In this document: positions 52,775-64,000 of the stretch, piece after piece
Position numbering within the stretch: position 1 is the first letter of the stretch
How the letters are laid out: each line of letters begins with the position of its first letter
Origin: Pelargonium tetragonum
Taxonomy: Eukaryota > Streptophyta > Magnoliopsida > Geraniales > Geraniaceae
DNA: 64,000 nucleotides
Assembly: GCA_036897445.1 (NCBI GenBank)
Contig: JAYMTL010000029.1
Span: 1 to 64,000, forward strand
Direction: 5' to 3'
Position numbers and translations under genes: made by a program
The notes under the pieces: model-generated
Told to the model about the DNA's origin: nothing
The model's input: only the letters and a program-made list of their open reading frames with translations
Databases searched by the model: none

Positions 52775-53011
52775 GGTTACCCTGTAAGAGTTTCTAACTT
52801 CGTTTTAGGATTTTGTGCTATGAATGAACAGTCAGGTATTAGAGTAAAGGGCTTGGAGTTTTATCTGACCGGTTTATCGGATTCCCCGCGTTTCTCATTC
52901 CTAGAACAATTCAAAATTACGATATCAGGACAAGAAGCTCAAGTTTCACAAAATTACGAGAGTTTTCCTATACAAAAAGGGGACCCCATTTGTTCAGAAG
53001 GGACTAGATAG
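52775..53011 (+). CDS. Short soluble-type open frame, unknown
   Basis: A 63-codon frame from the ATG at 52820. It is open upstream to 52775 without another ATG and ends in TAG. The residue mix is normal for a soluble protein (LEFYLTGLSDSPRFSFLEQF, ITISGQEAQVSQNYES), which is unusual among frames here. There is no recognised family. The first codons are preceded by an AGGA at about 52807, a weak ribosome-binding-site candidate. Confidence 0.16.
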   Translation, partial: GYPVRVSNFVLGFCAMNEQSGIRVKGLEFYLTGLSDSPRFSFLEQFKITISGQEAQVSQNYESFPIQKGDPICSEGTR

Positions 53012-56000
53012 TGCACCCAGTCTTATCCGGGTTTACTACAGGTACAATTTCTTTCTATTAACTCTTGAAAATAAACCAGAGTCTTTTTAATTTGTATTAT
53101 ACATAGGATTTTAATTGTCTAGGAATCCGGCTAAGGTTTCAGGACTCATAAGAATTCGTAAAGCGGGTGCTTAAGTTAATATAGTTTTTGGTTAACAGTT
53201 ATTATAGAAAGAATCCTCCATTGCCTGGACTTTTTGTTACGAATTTTAGAGTATACTGGATCAATCCTATGCTAGATATTTGGAATTTTTTCTTATTTAT
53301 TTAGAGGGTCCCGCTGCTAGCCCGGGTAATTACTCTATATTTCGTAAAAAACCCTGTTATTTTTAAGAGTAGTACAAAAAACTTGAGAGGGAAACTAGTA
53401 CATATGCAAAAAATCGCGAATTCTACTTGTTTATGCTAAAACTACAACACATTTAGAAACCCCTGGGGTCATAAAGTCATGAAAGAAAGAAAATATAACT
53501 TCAAAAAGAGTGCTCAATACTCAATAAAGAAAGGTCAATACAACAACCACTAAGGGTAATCCTTAAAAAAGCTTCCCTTTATTAGTTATTGAAAATTGAA
53601 AGAGAAATCCGAGGAGCGAAGTTTTATAACTGGATACTCCTCTCTACCACTTTTCAAGTAGCTTTACTTGTTGACTTGTAAAAAAAATCCTACCCTTTTT
53701 GTACCCGCTTTGAGTAGGAAATTGAGGAATTAAAATCACTTAAATAAGGAAATGCTTTATTCTTACTCTTGAAACTGGGAATAGTAAGTAACAGGGGCAG
53801 CTTATTAGCTTACTACATATAGTCGATGCGTCGGTCGTAGGTTCGAATTCGAAGTGTGCATAGTTAATTTATAGTTGAATTGCGTTCATTTTTGTACAAG
53901 AAGTTTGCAAAAAAGGATTCTGTTATAGTTTCTTTATTAGATACTACTTAAAAAGAAGAGGTTGTCTAGTTCTAATATTGTCGCCGGTTATTCTTTTCAG
54001 GTAGCAGAGATTCTTGCATAGAGAAAGTTTAAAGAAAATTTCTATGTATTTGCCGAAGTTAGGGAGTTATGCCCATACTAAGTTATTTCAGAACCAGTCA
54101 TTAGGGCCCTCCTAGATCTAGATAGGTGTAGGATTAAAACTACAAAGGCTCTCCTGTTATATAACTGATTGGGACTTGAGATACAAATAAAATATAAGAA
54201 TTAAGAACTGGAAATACTCCTTTTTGTTTAAAAAAAGATAAGTATACAACCTAAAACTCTTGTTGCATGAGAAAAATAAGTAAAAAAAGGAACGCCGTCA
54301 AGATTTGAATACACGAGGCATAGCAAAGGGTCTAATTCCCTTCTCAGTTGCAGATATATTGGGGTCTTCCATAATCAAAGAGTAAACTAGTCCCTTAAAT
54401 GCCAACATTCCTCCGGGTTAAGAGCGCGCCTAAAAAGTCTTGTATCTTACCTTGTAAAAACTAAGAAGCACCCATTGAGTAGACAGATAGTAAGCTTTCT
54501 TTACATGATAAACTTAGAAACACGCTTATTAATAATAAAGCTATCTTTGAAACCCATTATGCACTAAACAAAAATTGACGTAAAAAATTCTTGATCTATA
54601 AGCGTAGGGATCCCTTATTTGTACAGTGTGGGAGGTCTATAGTAGGATACTACCTTGACCAAAGCTCCCGGAACAAAACTAGGGGTAACAGAGCAATAAG
54701 TTACTTACGGATTACTAAATTCAAAATCACTTAGATAAGGGAGAAATAAAGTCTTCGTAATTAAAATAGAGATCTAGACGGGAGCCCAGGTCCTTAGTGA
54801 TCGGGTTAGCCCAATAAAAAGGCTACATTCTTTTGTATGAGGGTTCAAATCGAGTCGAGGTTAGAGCTAAACTAAAAAGCTTGTGTATAAAAAGTTTAAA
54901 GTAGAAGTTCGAGATCCTTAATTCTTTTAGGTACTAAGCAAAAAAGTCTTAGCTTTGTACTCAATTACTTTTTATATAGGAATATTGGAAAAAAAGAGGC
55001 CCCAGAATTGGCATCAGGCACGGGATCCCTTGAGAAAACTTCCTAAGCGAACGGATTGGTTTACTATATTCCTTTTTAATAAATCGCATACAGATTTTTG
55101 GTACAACTAAAAATATAAGGAAAAGCCACACAAATTTTATTAAAAGGTAAAAAGCATATAATTAAAAAAATAACATGACAGTCTACATATTCTACAAGAA
55201 TTCTGAGTTAACGAGAAATAGCTTAGCTTTTTGATTTGCTATTAGCCCTGCCCCAAGTGTTTGAGACTCTGAAAACAAGGATTAACATAATTAATAAAAG
55301 AAGGGTACCGCTAACCCCCGGGAACCCCCTTTCTCAGCAACGGGTGCTTTATATGATTATTAATCTAGATTTTATCTTCTTTTTTCTTGCAGTAAAACTT
55401 GTTTTTATTATTTAAAGTACTGGGAGCTTTTCCATGTCATAGGTATAGAATCCTTCGGGGTAAATTCTTGTTATACTGTATTCTAATAAAAATGAATAGA
55501 AACTTAGTACTAACCCAAAAGTAAGAAATTTCTTCTTTTTAAAATGAAAAGTTTTGTCAGTTAGAGTTTGCGGCCGCCCCTACCCTTTAGGGAAGTCTAA
55601 AGACTCCTTTTAATTTAAGTGGGACCTGCCCCTTAGAAAGGGGATTAATATAAATTTGTTTTGTAGGCAATAAAGAAGGAGAAATTGAACCCTACCGAGC
55701 ACCTTATTATCTTCCTGTAAATCAAAAAATTCTATAAAGAACTTAGCCTATGAGAACTGTCCTCAACTAGATATTGAACCCGCTATAAAAATTCTAGGGA
55801 CCCTTTCTAGCAAAAATCTTTGTAAAACCCTTTTTTATGGATTCGTTTACTAGTTATCGCTATTCTAAGGCAAATAATAAAAGAAGTATATTCAGTAGTT
55901 CACAATTAAAAGTGTATATGACCATCATCTTTCCTAGAGAAGCTTCTCTTTTAGGGATAAACAAAATAAAGTGTCAGTCGATTACTTCATTAACCAGTTA

Positions 56001-59000
56001 CTTTTAAAGGGTCCTCTTTGCTTCTATTATATAACAGTATTGGATGCTTTCACTGAAAACTGACTAATCGGAACTTTTTTCTAATCGGGACGTACTAGAG
56101 CTGGATACAACTTTAACTCGCTTAATTTACTATTCCTGGGTGAGGCGCGTAAAACTGATAAAGTAAGAAACTCTTTATTTATAAATCAAAAATTTCAACT
56201 AACCGAGCTTAAATTCCCGACAAAGGGTTTCCGCAGCAAGCAAATTCAATACCCTGTTTTTATTTATCAAGACAAGAAGACAGTAGCTGCAAATTTATAC
56301 CGTGCTATTAAAGATACTAGAGCAAGCGCTACCCTTAACTCTTTAAAGCCCCCCCTGAAATCTCAGGGCTTCCCTTTATCGTAAAATAAAATTCCTTAAG
56401 TAAATTCAGATCTCTTGCCCGTGCAGAATTCAATACAGCTTAATGGTACACTAACCCCGGTATCCCATATATTATTCAGAAAAAGACTTGAGGCCTTGAT
56501 TCCTTAAAAAGTCTTGTTTGTAGAACCCCGTTACAGAGAAAAGTGCTCCTTGCTGCGCTCTCATCAGTATTAAAAATACAGAGAAATCCTTTTCCTTTAG
56601 GGTTAGGGGAGCTCCTTGCTGGCTGTTTATAGTTATTAAGTATAAAACACCCGGTATATTGACATGCGAGCAACCCCGTCTCTATAATAACCCCTTAACT
56701 AAACCCAGGAGAAACCTTTATTAAAAACTCATTTTATTATGCCTTATAAAAACCTTACTATATACCTACGAACTACACTCTAGGGAAATTAAGAGCAAAA
56801 TTTTTTGTATTCTTGGATATACCTATAGGAGGCCCTTAAGAAATAGTTTTTACTTGTTAAACAGAATCTAACAAGGGCGTGCTTCGATATCCCACAAACA
56901 GAATAACCTGTTAAACACCTACATGAATACTAAAAAAGCCCTTTAAAATTGGACAAAGTAAAGAAAATTTTAGTAACTATCTTCCGCGGGCTTTACAAAC
57001 AACCTTAAATATAAAAATTCTGTAACATCTCGGTTAGGGCTCCGTAGTATTAAGGGAAGCCCTAATTAACCCGGCAAACGCAGAGTACTCCTAATTTACT
57101 AGAATCAAGAATAAAGTTACAAAAATTTTTAGTGGAGTGGGAAGCTAGCTCAAATTTCCAATTTATATCCGGGGAATCCCTTTTTTCATTCAAGTTTCCA
57201 GGTTTAAGTTCCCCCTTTCTCTATTTCTAAATTATATTAGAAAAGCGTCAAAATTCTTTATAAATAAAGTTTGTTTTACTTTTTAAAAACCTAGTAAGCG
57301 GTATAGATAGAGCTTTACCGTTCTTCATGGAGCCCCTTACCTTAAAATTGTAAAGCAAGTTTAGACTTTAAGCAGTACTAAAAGACTAAAAGTTTTGCAT
57401 AAATTAAGACTTCTAACTTCTACTAGTTACGTAACAGAATTTTCTACGGATTTCAGAGTAAGTAAGTAAGTATCCAACTCAAAAGCTTTTTTATGCACTT
57501 AATTTAAATATACCGAAACTTCAGATTAAATTAAAAGGAATACAGGCTGCTAATTAAGTCAGCAAGTTTGGGGTAGCCTTTTTTGAACAAGGAAAAAATT
57601 ATGGCATTAAAATGTGTAACACGGGGTCTCGCCTATAGGATAAGTATAAGATTTAAAGTCCTCTACCTCAGGTTTTCTACATTTAGTATTAGAAATCAAA
57701 GAGCGTTCTATCGAAAGGGGTGCCTTTGGGAATTCAGTAGGCTAGTTTTCACTTTTATTATGTCATAGTAAACTAGTTTATTAGTAGAAAAGGACCCTAA
57801 TTGCCTGGTTTATGGAGATATCTTAATTAAGTTAAATTGTCTTCATTCTGTTTACCAGACCGGCATGGGAGCTTAACAATATCTCATAAAGAGATCTTAT
57901 AAACTATACTATTTCGCAGTAAACTGATCCTGAAAGTCAAGTAGGAAGCCCCTTAATTCCGAAGTCGTATATTGTAGGCACTTAGAAATGTCTACAGGTT
58001 TATTTAATAAAAAGCAAACTAGAATGCAGTAGATTGTAATGTAAAAAGCTTAGAATTACAATTAGGTTTAGATTTCCATTTTTACTGACTGAATAGGAGT
58101 TCTTAACAAAAAAAACTATATAGTACATATAGGGTAGGGAGTTTTGAAAAGTACAGGAAAGGCTTAGCCAGAGGAATAAGCTTAATTATCGGAATACTTT
58201 TTCTTAGGTTTAATATGTATTTTCTAAAAAGTGTCTAAAAACTCTTGAATAATAAAAGTTTTTTCTTTAAATCTTCAAAACGAGGAGAAAAGCGAATAGT
58301 AGTAAGTATTACCACGAGGGCTTGAGTTTTCAAAAAGACAAAGCTGCTATTACTGCAAAGCGTCTTGACACTAAAAAGTTTTACATAGTTATTTTTTGCT
58401 TGTACGTTATATGCATTATATGTTAGATCTAATCATCTTTCTGCCACAGCTCTAACTCAAATATGTGTTATTTAAACAAATTCGGGTTTACTGCTAGTGG
58501 AGGAGAGGTTTATACATAATAGAATAAATAATCTGAATCCTTATGCTCCTTATAATGCAAGAAAGGAAATTTGAGGAGATCTATGATATCCGAAAATAGA
58601 GGCAGACTTAAGCATTTTTTACTATTTTTTTTGACATTCCTTAGATACCAAATCCGGAAAATACAAGACCCCTACTTAAAAAGAACTAAACGAAATTAAC
58701 GGGTTTAGTAATATCTAGCTTAAATTTCAGAAAATTTCCTTCAACACCATAATGTAAATGTATAGAGTATTTTGTGACTTAAAGAGGGGATCCTCGTTTT
58801 GCAGGACTAGAGCAAGCAAAAATTTAAGTAAGGGAGCTTTGTTTTCAGGTATAAAATTATTAAAAAGAGTTAGGTACTCAAAATAGCTTTAGATTTTAGT
58901 GAAGTAAAAGGGAAGAAGTCCTTTTTGGAGTACCCGAATCCTTTATAAATAAGTCGCAAAAAAAGGGGTTATAGCAGTTCCAGAGCCGAATTAAGTTCTT

Positions 59001-59040
59001 TCTAATAAGGAGTGGGTGTCTTAGTTCGAACTCTAGATAT

Positions 59041-59072
59041 TTTCTATAAGCTATAAGTATGGCTTATAGAAA
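59041..59072. repeat. 11-bp inverted repeat, 10-nt loop
   Basis: TTTCTATAAGC (59041-59051) pairs perfectly with GCTTATAGAAA (59062-59072). It lies about 260 bases from the tRNA-Trp-like gene, past its 3' end on the minus strand. It could be an RNA end-processing hairpin, but chance is expected to give about one such repeat in the window. Confidence 0.25.
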
Positions 59073-59329
59073 CATAACATGGGGCTTGAGCCAGAGTATC
59101 CAAGTTAAATAAAGCAGTGGGGTTTAGAAAGAACTCTGTTTTTCTAAACCTAGTTTAGTTGTATTAAAAGCAGACTTTATCCGTATATTTAGAGTCTAAA
59201 CAGATTTTTTTGTTAGGGAGGTACGCGAGTACTTTTCAAAGAGTAGCCTCGCTTTAGTGTACCAAGCTCTATTTAGCGCAAGGATTCCCCTAGAAAAGTA
59301 AAAAGAATACTGACTGTAAATGGGCGAAT

Positions 59330-59398
59330 CACGTTCTAATTGAACCTACGACATTAGGTTTTGGAGAACTAAATTCTACCTAGCTGAACTTAGAACGC
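59330..59398 (-). tRNA. trnW: tRNA-Trp(CCA)-like gene of green-plastid type, T-stem incomplete
   Basis: It would decode UGG (tryptophan) in organelle translation. Read on the minus strand: the acceptor stem GCGTTCT pairs with AGAACGT (first pair G-U), followed by discriminator G. The D-stem is GTTC/GAAT with a loop containing GG. The anticodon loop is CTCCAAA with anticodon CCA, and its stem has one T-C mismatch. The variable loop is ATGTC and the 5' T-stem is GTAGG with TTCAATT behind it. Land-plant plastid tRNA-Trp, from memory, shares GTCGTAGGTTCAA, TCTCCAAAACC and the final G. The acceptor keeps pairing where the plant sequence has C-G and this one has T-A, so both sides differ together. 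Odd: the expected 3' T-stem (CCTAC) is missing, so the gene runs straight from the T-loop into the acceptor. It may be a pseudogene or a tRNA with a reduced T-arm. There is no encoded CCA. Homology is near certain; function is not. Confidence 0.72.
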
Positions 59399-60139
59399 TT
59401 TAATAAGGGAGAAAGGTACTATTGCTATTCTATTGCTGGGACTCTATCAAATATATTAAAAAGTCAAACTCTAGAAGCTCCTGAAGTACGCCATTTAGGA
59501 GTAATTAATTACTAGAGAGGGGTATAAAAGCATCCTTAGGTATAACTGTATAGCATTTAGGACTTGCTTTTCAAATAAAGGGGTTTTTTGACTTTGACAA
59601 ATTCTTTAACAAGAACGTGGAAGCTATCTTTACTAAGTGGTCGTAGTTTTAGTATCTATATTAGATTAGAGAAGAGTGCTTTGTACACAGGAAAGTCTCT
59701 CCTTCATTATTTAATAGAATGTCCTTTCAAAAAAAAGTTTTTAATGTTACAAGAAATGCAACTAAAATTGAGTTACTTAAATGAATAAAAACCTGGGCAA
59801 TAAAAAATAGGGGGACTTCGCGTATAAAAAAGTCTCTTAGAATCCGAGGGGTTGTTTTGTCAAAAGGAAAGTCTAGATCTAGTAAGGTAAATTGCACAGG
59901 TTCAAGCCCTACTGGGGGTGAGATTTTCAGATACTAAAAAGCACATTGCTATTGCTACCGGATATTCCTCCTGTAAACTTGACTTTATCCTTATCAAGGA
60001 AATGGGTTGAAGTTAATCTACGAAAGAAACAAATTCTGTCCATAAAAGTCAAAGTCTCCGATGGGTTAGCATTCTTGTTGAATGTATTTGAAATATAGTG
60101 AAACTCTTAAAAAAGAGAGGAGTAGCTAGGGTAAATTAA

Positions 60140-60600
60140 GGCTATACTTTTACTAAAAAAGCTGCTCAATCCTTTGTCAGATCGCTACAAGGCAAAAGCT
60201 TGTCTTTTGGAGTTGCGGTTAATAAAAGTAAGCTCAATTTCGTAAGCACCCAATTGGGAGTACCTCTCGACTAGGACCCATTTATTTCCCTTTCTTCTCC
60301 TCATTCCAAACCCGATAAGATCTCTAGGATTCTCTCACAGGATTTTGCGACGTCTGTTATCCTCTGCTTTGAAAGACAAGCTTAGACTAGAATTTAGCCT
60401 TGTCTATAGAATCTCCTTATAATGGAGTAGTCCTATCCCATATTATTCTATTCAGGAGCACTTGCCTATAAAGCCACCCCCATATCTGAAAGTCACTTTA
60501 GTATATAGTTCCCATTTTATTTTGAGCATTCCCGGGATTTTGTGAAGCTAATTAAGGGCTAGTAAAAAGCAAGGAAGTGCTATGGAAATGAGATCCTTAG
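60140..60600 (+). mobile_element. Degraded polymerase-like fossil (reverse transcriptase or mitovirus-type polymerase)
   Basis: One frame here gives a short run resembling the end of a viral or retroelement polymerase palm domain: a GVAVNKSK-like segment, then LGVPLD, then a serine/proline/lysine-rich SPHSKPDKIS. The order recalls the lysine-serine motif followed by LG..D in Ty3/DIRS-type reverse transcriptases. It also recalls the corresponding part of mitovirus polymerases, which are often captured in plant mitochondrial DNA. I cannot choose between them. The element is clearly broken, with several breaks, and no terminal repeats or other parts were identified. The block shows little of the TpA excess of its surroundings, so it may be a younger insertion. 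Confidence 0.2.
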
Positions 60601-61489
60601 GCAATTCTAGTAAAGTAGATTCATTGGTTTATCAAGCAAGATGGAATTAATCCAAACTTGTTGTATGGCCCTTTTAGTTTAACATTAGTTAAAGCAGCCC
60701 CCTGACACCCCACGAAAATAAAAAAATTCTAGCCAACTTTATTTCTTCGGGATATCTTACCTACTCTTGCTCTAAAGGGGGCTTCCTACCTCAAGATTAG
60801 AGCAAAGCCTATATTTGGAGACAAACGCTCAAGCAAGTGGGGCAAGGTTTCCTGAGAGAGGCGGAAAGCTGTTCAGGATAGTAAGTGCAAATCCAAAAAG
60901 GGAAATCCTTATCTTTATAGAAAAAGGGGTCCTTATATTGACTTTATAGATTTTTGTTTAAGAAAGGGATTTGTTTTTAACGAAGCAAAAACCTGAGTCT
61001 AACAGATGTATAAGATTTAACTTTAAATTACTCTTTATTATGTTATTATGCGGTATAAAAACGTAAACAATAGATGATATATATGAACTTGTATACTAAC
61101 AGACAGGGGGCCCTTTCTATAAAAGCTAAACCCTATTAGCCCTACCCAAAATATCTCTAATGAGGCCAGGCCCACCCTGTATCCCAAACTACCAAACAAG
61201 CTTATTGGCTTTGTTTAAGGCTCCCCACTTGCTGCTAACTTGCAGGAATAAACCACACGAGTTATCTAGAATTAAGTAACCCTATTTTTATCTTTTTTTA
61301 CCACTTATATTTTTGACGAGATATTTATTAAGAGCTCCCTACATTATATACTAAAATTTAGTAGGTTCATTTATAATACAAAATGACTTGCGCAACTGCC
61401 CGAGGGCAGCTTAGCCGTTATGTTATAAAATTTCCATCTATATTACCCCAATTCTTCTAAAAGGAAAACTTTTCATTTAAGTGGGTTGA

Positions 61490-64000
61490 CCTTTTACTAT
61501 ACAAAAGTGAACAGGAGGTACTTTCTTCTCGTAATACACACGCTCTTAAATATGAAATTAGGGATTTGATAATAATGAAGGAGAATAAGAAAGGGGCTTT
61601 GCCACCTAGAACACCTCTAAAGCTATACTTTGAGACTTTATGATCGGGAGTAGTCGTCTAGAAGCGGAGCGCGTACCAGGACAAAATAGTTAAATACTCC
61701 ATAAATTAAGGCTGTTGTGGAAAAGTTATGCCTCGTTCATGGGTTATTTTACATAAAATTGCGAATTCTACCTGCATTTTACTAGATTGTTGAATTCTAT
61801 TCATTATTTAATGTAATGACTAAAAGGAGAACCCTAAACACGGAAGCTTGCTGGGGTTGAATCTTAAATTTTTGTTACTACTGGAGCTAAACAACATAAG
61901 GGCTCTAATCTTGATACGCAGTAAAAAACTCCGGGTATAATAAGGGCTTCTTCTTGAGAAGTTTACTTGTCATATTATAACATTTAGTTAACGAAAAAGG
62001 CCTTAGGTTTTTTAAAAGGGTTTACTACTTTGTGTTATTATTATGAGTTTTAGACTACGGGTGGAAACTTACAAAGGTAGAGCTAGGAGCAAGCAAATGC
62101 AGTCGAGAAAAAAACTTACAATTATTCTAGTATTGAAGCGAAGACCCCCTTACTTACGTTAACAAAACTGAGTATTTCCTTTTTAATCAGACGAAGAGTC
62201 TGCCCCGAAGGCTTAAGGATTTTTATTATATGGCTTTGTTCTTACAAGGATGTTACTAAAGAAAAAGGGGCCTTACTTTTCGTAGCGATATTAAGAAGTA
62301 GTACGATGCATTGAAACTGAACAAAAGTTCCTTTTTTATACAATAGCATTACAGGGTCAAAAAACGGGGTCCACGCGAGCTCCTCTTTTTATATAATAAA
62401 GATTCCGAATTTATGTAGTTTGAAGAATCCTTTATCTTAGCCCCTATTTCTGGGATATAATCTATTCTTAATCTTAATAAGTTAACATCCTATAGAACTT
62501 CCGGAAATCCGTTTGGAAATATAGAGTCTCGTGTTATTTGAAAATAGTGGGAGTATTACAATCACAACGCTAGCTGCTTAACTTCTCGTATATCTTTATA
62601 GGCTCAAAAGCCGAAGCCTCTTAAAGGAAATTTGTAGTACTTGAAAATTCTATTAAAAAGCTGTAGTTACTCTTTGTATAAAGTACAAAAATAGAAGAGT
62701 AGTATCGGCGTACCTAAATCCAGTTTACTTCTTTAGAATCCAGTATCAAGAACCTCAGATAACCCTTAAGCAACTATAACACTACATTATTAACTCTAAG
62801 TACTTTATTCTGAAAAACCAACCTTTTTAAGGATAGCTAACTCATAAATTGCTTATAGAGTCCCTTTAACCAGGAGATCCTTATAGGACTATTTACTTTA
62901 ACAAGTGGGTCGGGATTGAATCTAGTCAAGCTTTTATCCAGAAAAAATCTTACTTGATTTTTTAACTCATTCTGGATTGCTTGACCATATCCAAAGGGTA
63001 CAAGTTCTTATTATAAACTGCTTGTTAATGCCCACGAGAGTTTTTATTACTCTTTAATTTCCTAGCGGGCCTCTACCAAAAATTCTAGATTAAAACAATG
63101 TTAATATCCTGATTTGCTTACAAAAGTAAGGTTTTTTGTATGTGTATATAATTGGAACCCTCTATTATAATTATATAAGTTTATCTTTTCCAAAATAAGC
63201 TGAATCTATACATGCTGACTCAGGGTAAGCAGTGTTTATATATAAAGAAATCCTAATAGCAGGGCAAGCTGTCTAAAATCTCAGTACAGAAAGTAACCTA
63301 TTTCGAAGCATATACAAGCCGCTAAATCTGAAAGGGAAGCGCTTTGGATTTTCATTTTCTTGATAAAAAGAAAAGGCATATACTACACGTCTTGAACCCT
63401 TACTCGGTAATTTTTCATTTATCTGTGTTATTAAGAGTTTCTGCCCGATCTAGATATATTTAAGTCTAGAAAAACGTAAAAGAGAAATTTTTAGGAATAG
63501 ACTTTAATCGGGTGTTCTCTAATTATTGTAGTAAAGCAGGGCAGTAACTGTCGACTTATAAAAAAGGAGTTTTGAGATTCTAAATAGTGGAAAAAGAAAG
63601 ACACAAGACTCTAATAAAGTTTGAAGGTTCAAATCCAGTATACCGAAAAAATGACCCAAGCGACTCTGAAAAAACCCTATTAGTATACAGCACTCCTTTA
63701 TATTTAGAAGGGACTCCTTGAGAATTATAACGATCCCTTGTTTTCTTTAAGCCAAAATTGACCCTTTTACCTTAGCTCGCTTTATATACTGACTGATCTT
63801 CTTTTTTCTTATATAAGCAACACGTCGAGAGAAATGAAGTTTTAATAAACTAATATTAAGTTTGAACTTTTCCACGAGCGAGTGACTCTAGTAATTTAAG
63901 TTTAGTCTCGTACTTTTTCTTTTACTTAGTACATAGCTCTAATTCTATTGCTTGGGACTAAGAAACTTCGTTCTCTTTCAAGCTTGGAGTAGCTATACGG
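61490..64000. other. No gene recognised
   Basis: No frame of 60 codons or more. A partial tRNA-like pair of arms at 63606-63634 (perfect 5-bp anticodon-type stem, then GGTTCAAATCC) lacks a variable loop and acceptor. Confidence 0.5.

Larger units (their letters stand above)
44650..59320. other. No confident gene
   Basis: Contains the weak frames listed at 46215, 47415 and 52775, the repeat at 49220, and otherwise short chance-level frames. T-loop-like words near 53850 (GGTTCGAATTC) and 54843 (GGTTCAAATC) have no complete tRNA fold around them. Confidence 0.45.

Noticed and set aside
53795-53870. tRNA-like GGTCGTAGGTTCGAATTC
   Set aside because: It resembles the tRNA-Asn T-arm, but the 3' T-stem is absent, the anticodon loop lacks the universal T at position 33, and no acceptor is found.
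59588-59788. 66-codon frame beside the tRNA-Trp as a gene
   Set aside because: It has a TTG start, no recognised family and chance-level length. It is not kept as a gene.
59880-59930. T-arm-like CAGGTTCAAGCCCTACTGGGGGTGA
   Set aside because: The stem pairs at only three of five positions and no upstream tRNA body is present.
63600-63645. tRNA-Ile-like anticodon arm plus GGTTCAAATCC
   Set aside because: The anticodon stem is perfect, but the variable loop is missing and neither the T-stem nor the acceptor pairs. It is noted only as a scrap.
1-64000. Some forty short frames of 60-85 codons on both strands
   Set aside because: At about 35% G+C the chance number of such frames is a few dozen. 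Most have no family, no good start and no neighbours, and several overlap on opposite strands, so only a handful are listed, at low confidence.
1-64000. CRISPR arrays, telomere repeats, long tandem repeats
   Set aside because: No regularly spaced repeats or tandem units of useful length were seen on reading through the window.

Overview
This 64 kb window is AT-rich (about 35% G+C by eye) and very poor in genes. Under the standard code the longest ATG/TTG-initiated frame is 119 codons. The longest stop-to-stop run I found is about 139 codons (5467-5886, minus). With this composition a few dozen frames of 60 codons or more are expected by chance, so almost none of the short frames can be called genes. 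I found no rRNA core motif, housekeeping protein, CRISPR array, telomere repeat or complete transposon.

The one feature I recognise with real confidence is a tRNA-Trp(CCA)-like sequence on the minus strand at 59330-59398. Its D-arm, anticodon loop, variable loop and 5' T-arm match the tRNA-Trp of green (land-plant and green-algal) plastids. It has a good acceptor stem but lacks the 3' half of the T-stem. This ties the DNA to the green plastid lineage. The host could be a very large, gene-poor organelle genome of a green alga or plant, or other DNA that captured a plastid tRNA. I cannot decide which. Other tRNA-like scraps lie near 26.4 kb and 38.4 kb.

The background has a marked dinucleotide habit. 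TpA is in excess, CpA and TpG are depleted, and CpG is not specially depleted. This resembles the repeat-induced point mutation signature of filamentous fungi, although a plastid tRNA does not fit a fungus. The bias is patchy. It is strong in samples near 8.8, 40.8 and 44.5 kb, weaker near 10.5 kb, and absent near 26 kb and 60 kb. The window therefore looks like a mosaic of old, worn DNA with some less worn blocks.

Layout: 1-5.4 kb, no gene; 5.4-5.9 kb, the longest open frame; 7.4-9.0 kb, a frame with a protein-like stretch and no TGA; 9-17 kb, no gene, two inverted repeats and a small hairpin; 17.0-19.1 kb, a long C/T-biased tract; 19.9-20.3 kb, a TAG/TATAG-rich tract; 23.2-24.4 kb, a palindrome and another C/T-biased tract; 25.1-26.5 kb, a less biased block with short frames and a tRNA-like scrap; 26.5-44 kb, little but chance-level frames; 44.3-44.65 kb, the most AT-rich segment; 45-59 kb, little but chance-level frames; 59.3 kb, the tRNA-Trp; 60.1-60.6 kb, a worn polymerase-like fossil; 61.5-64 kb, nothing recognised. 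I see no set of genes that work together.
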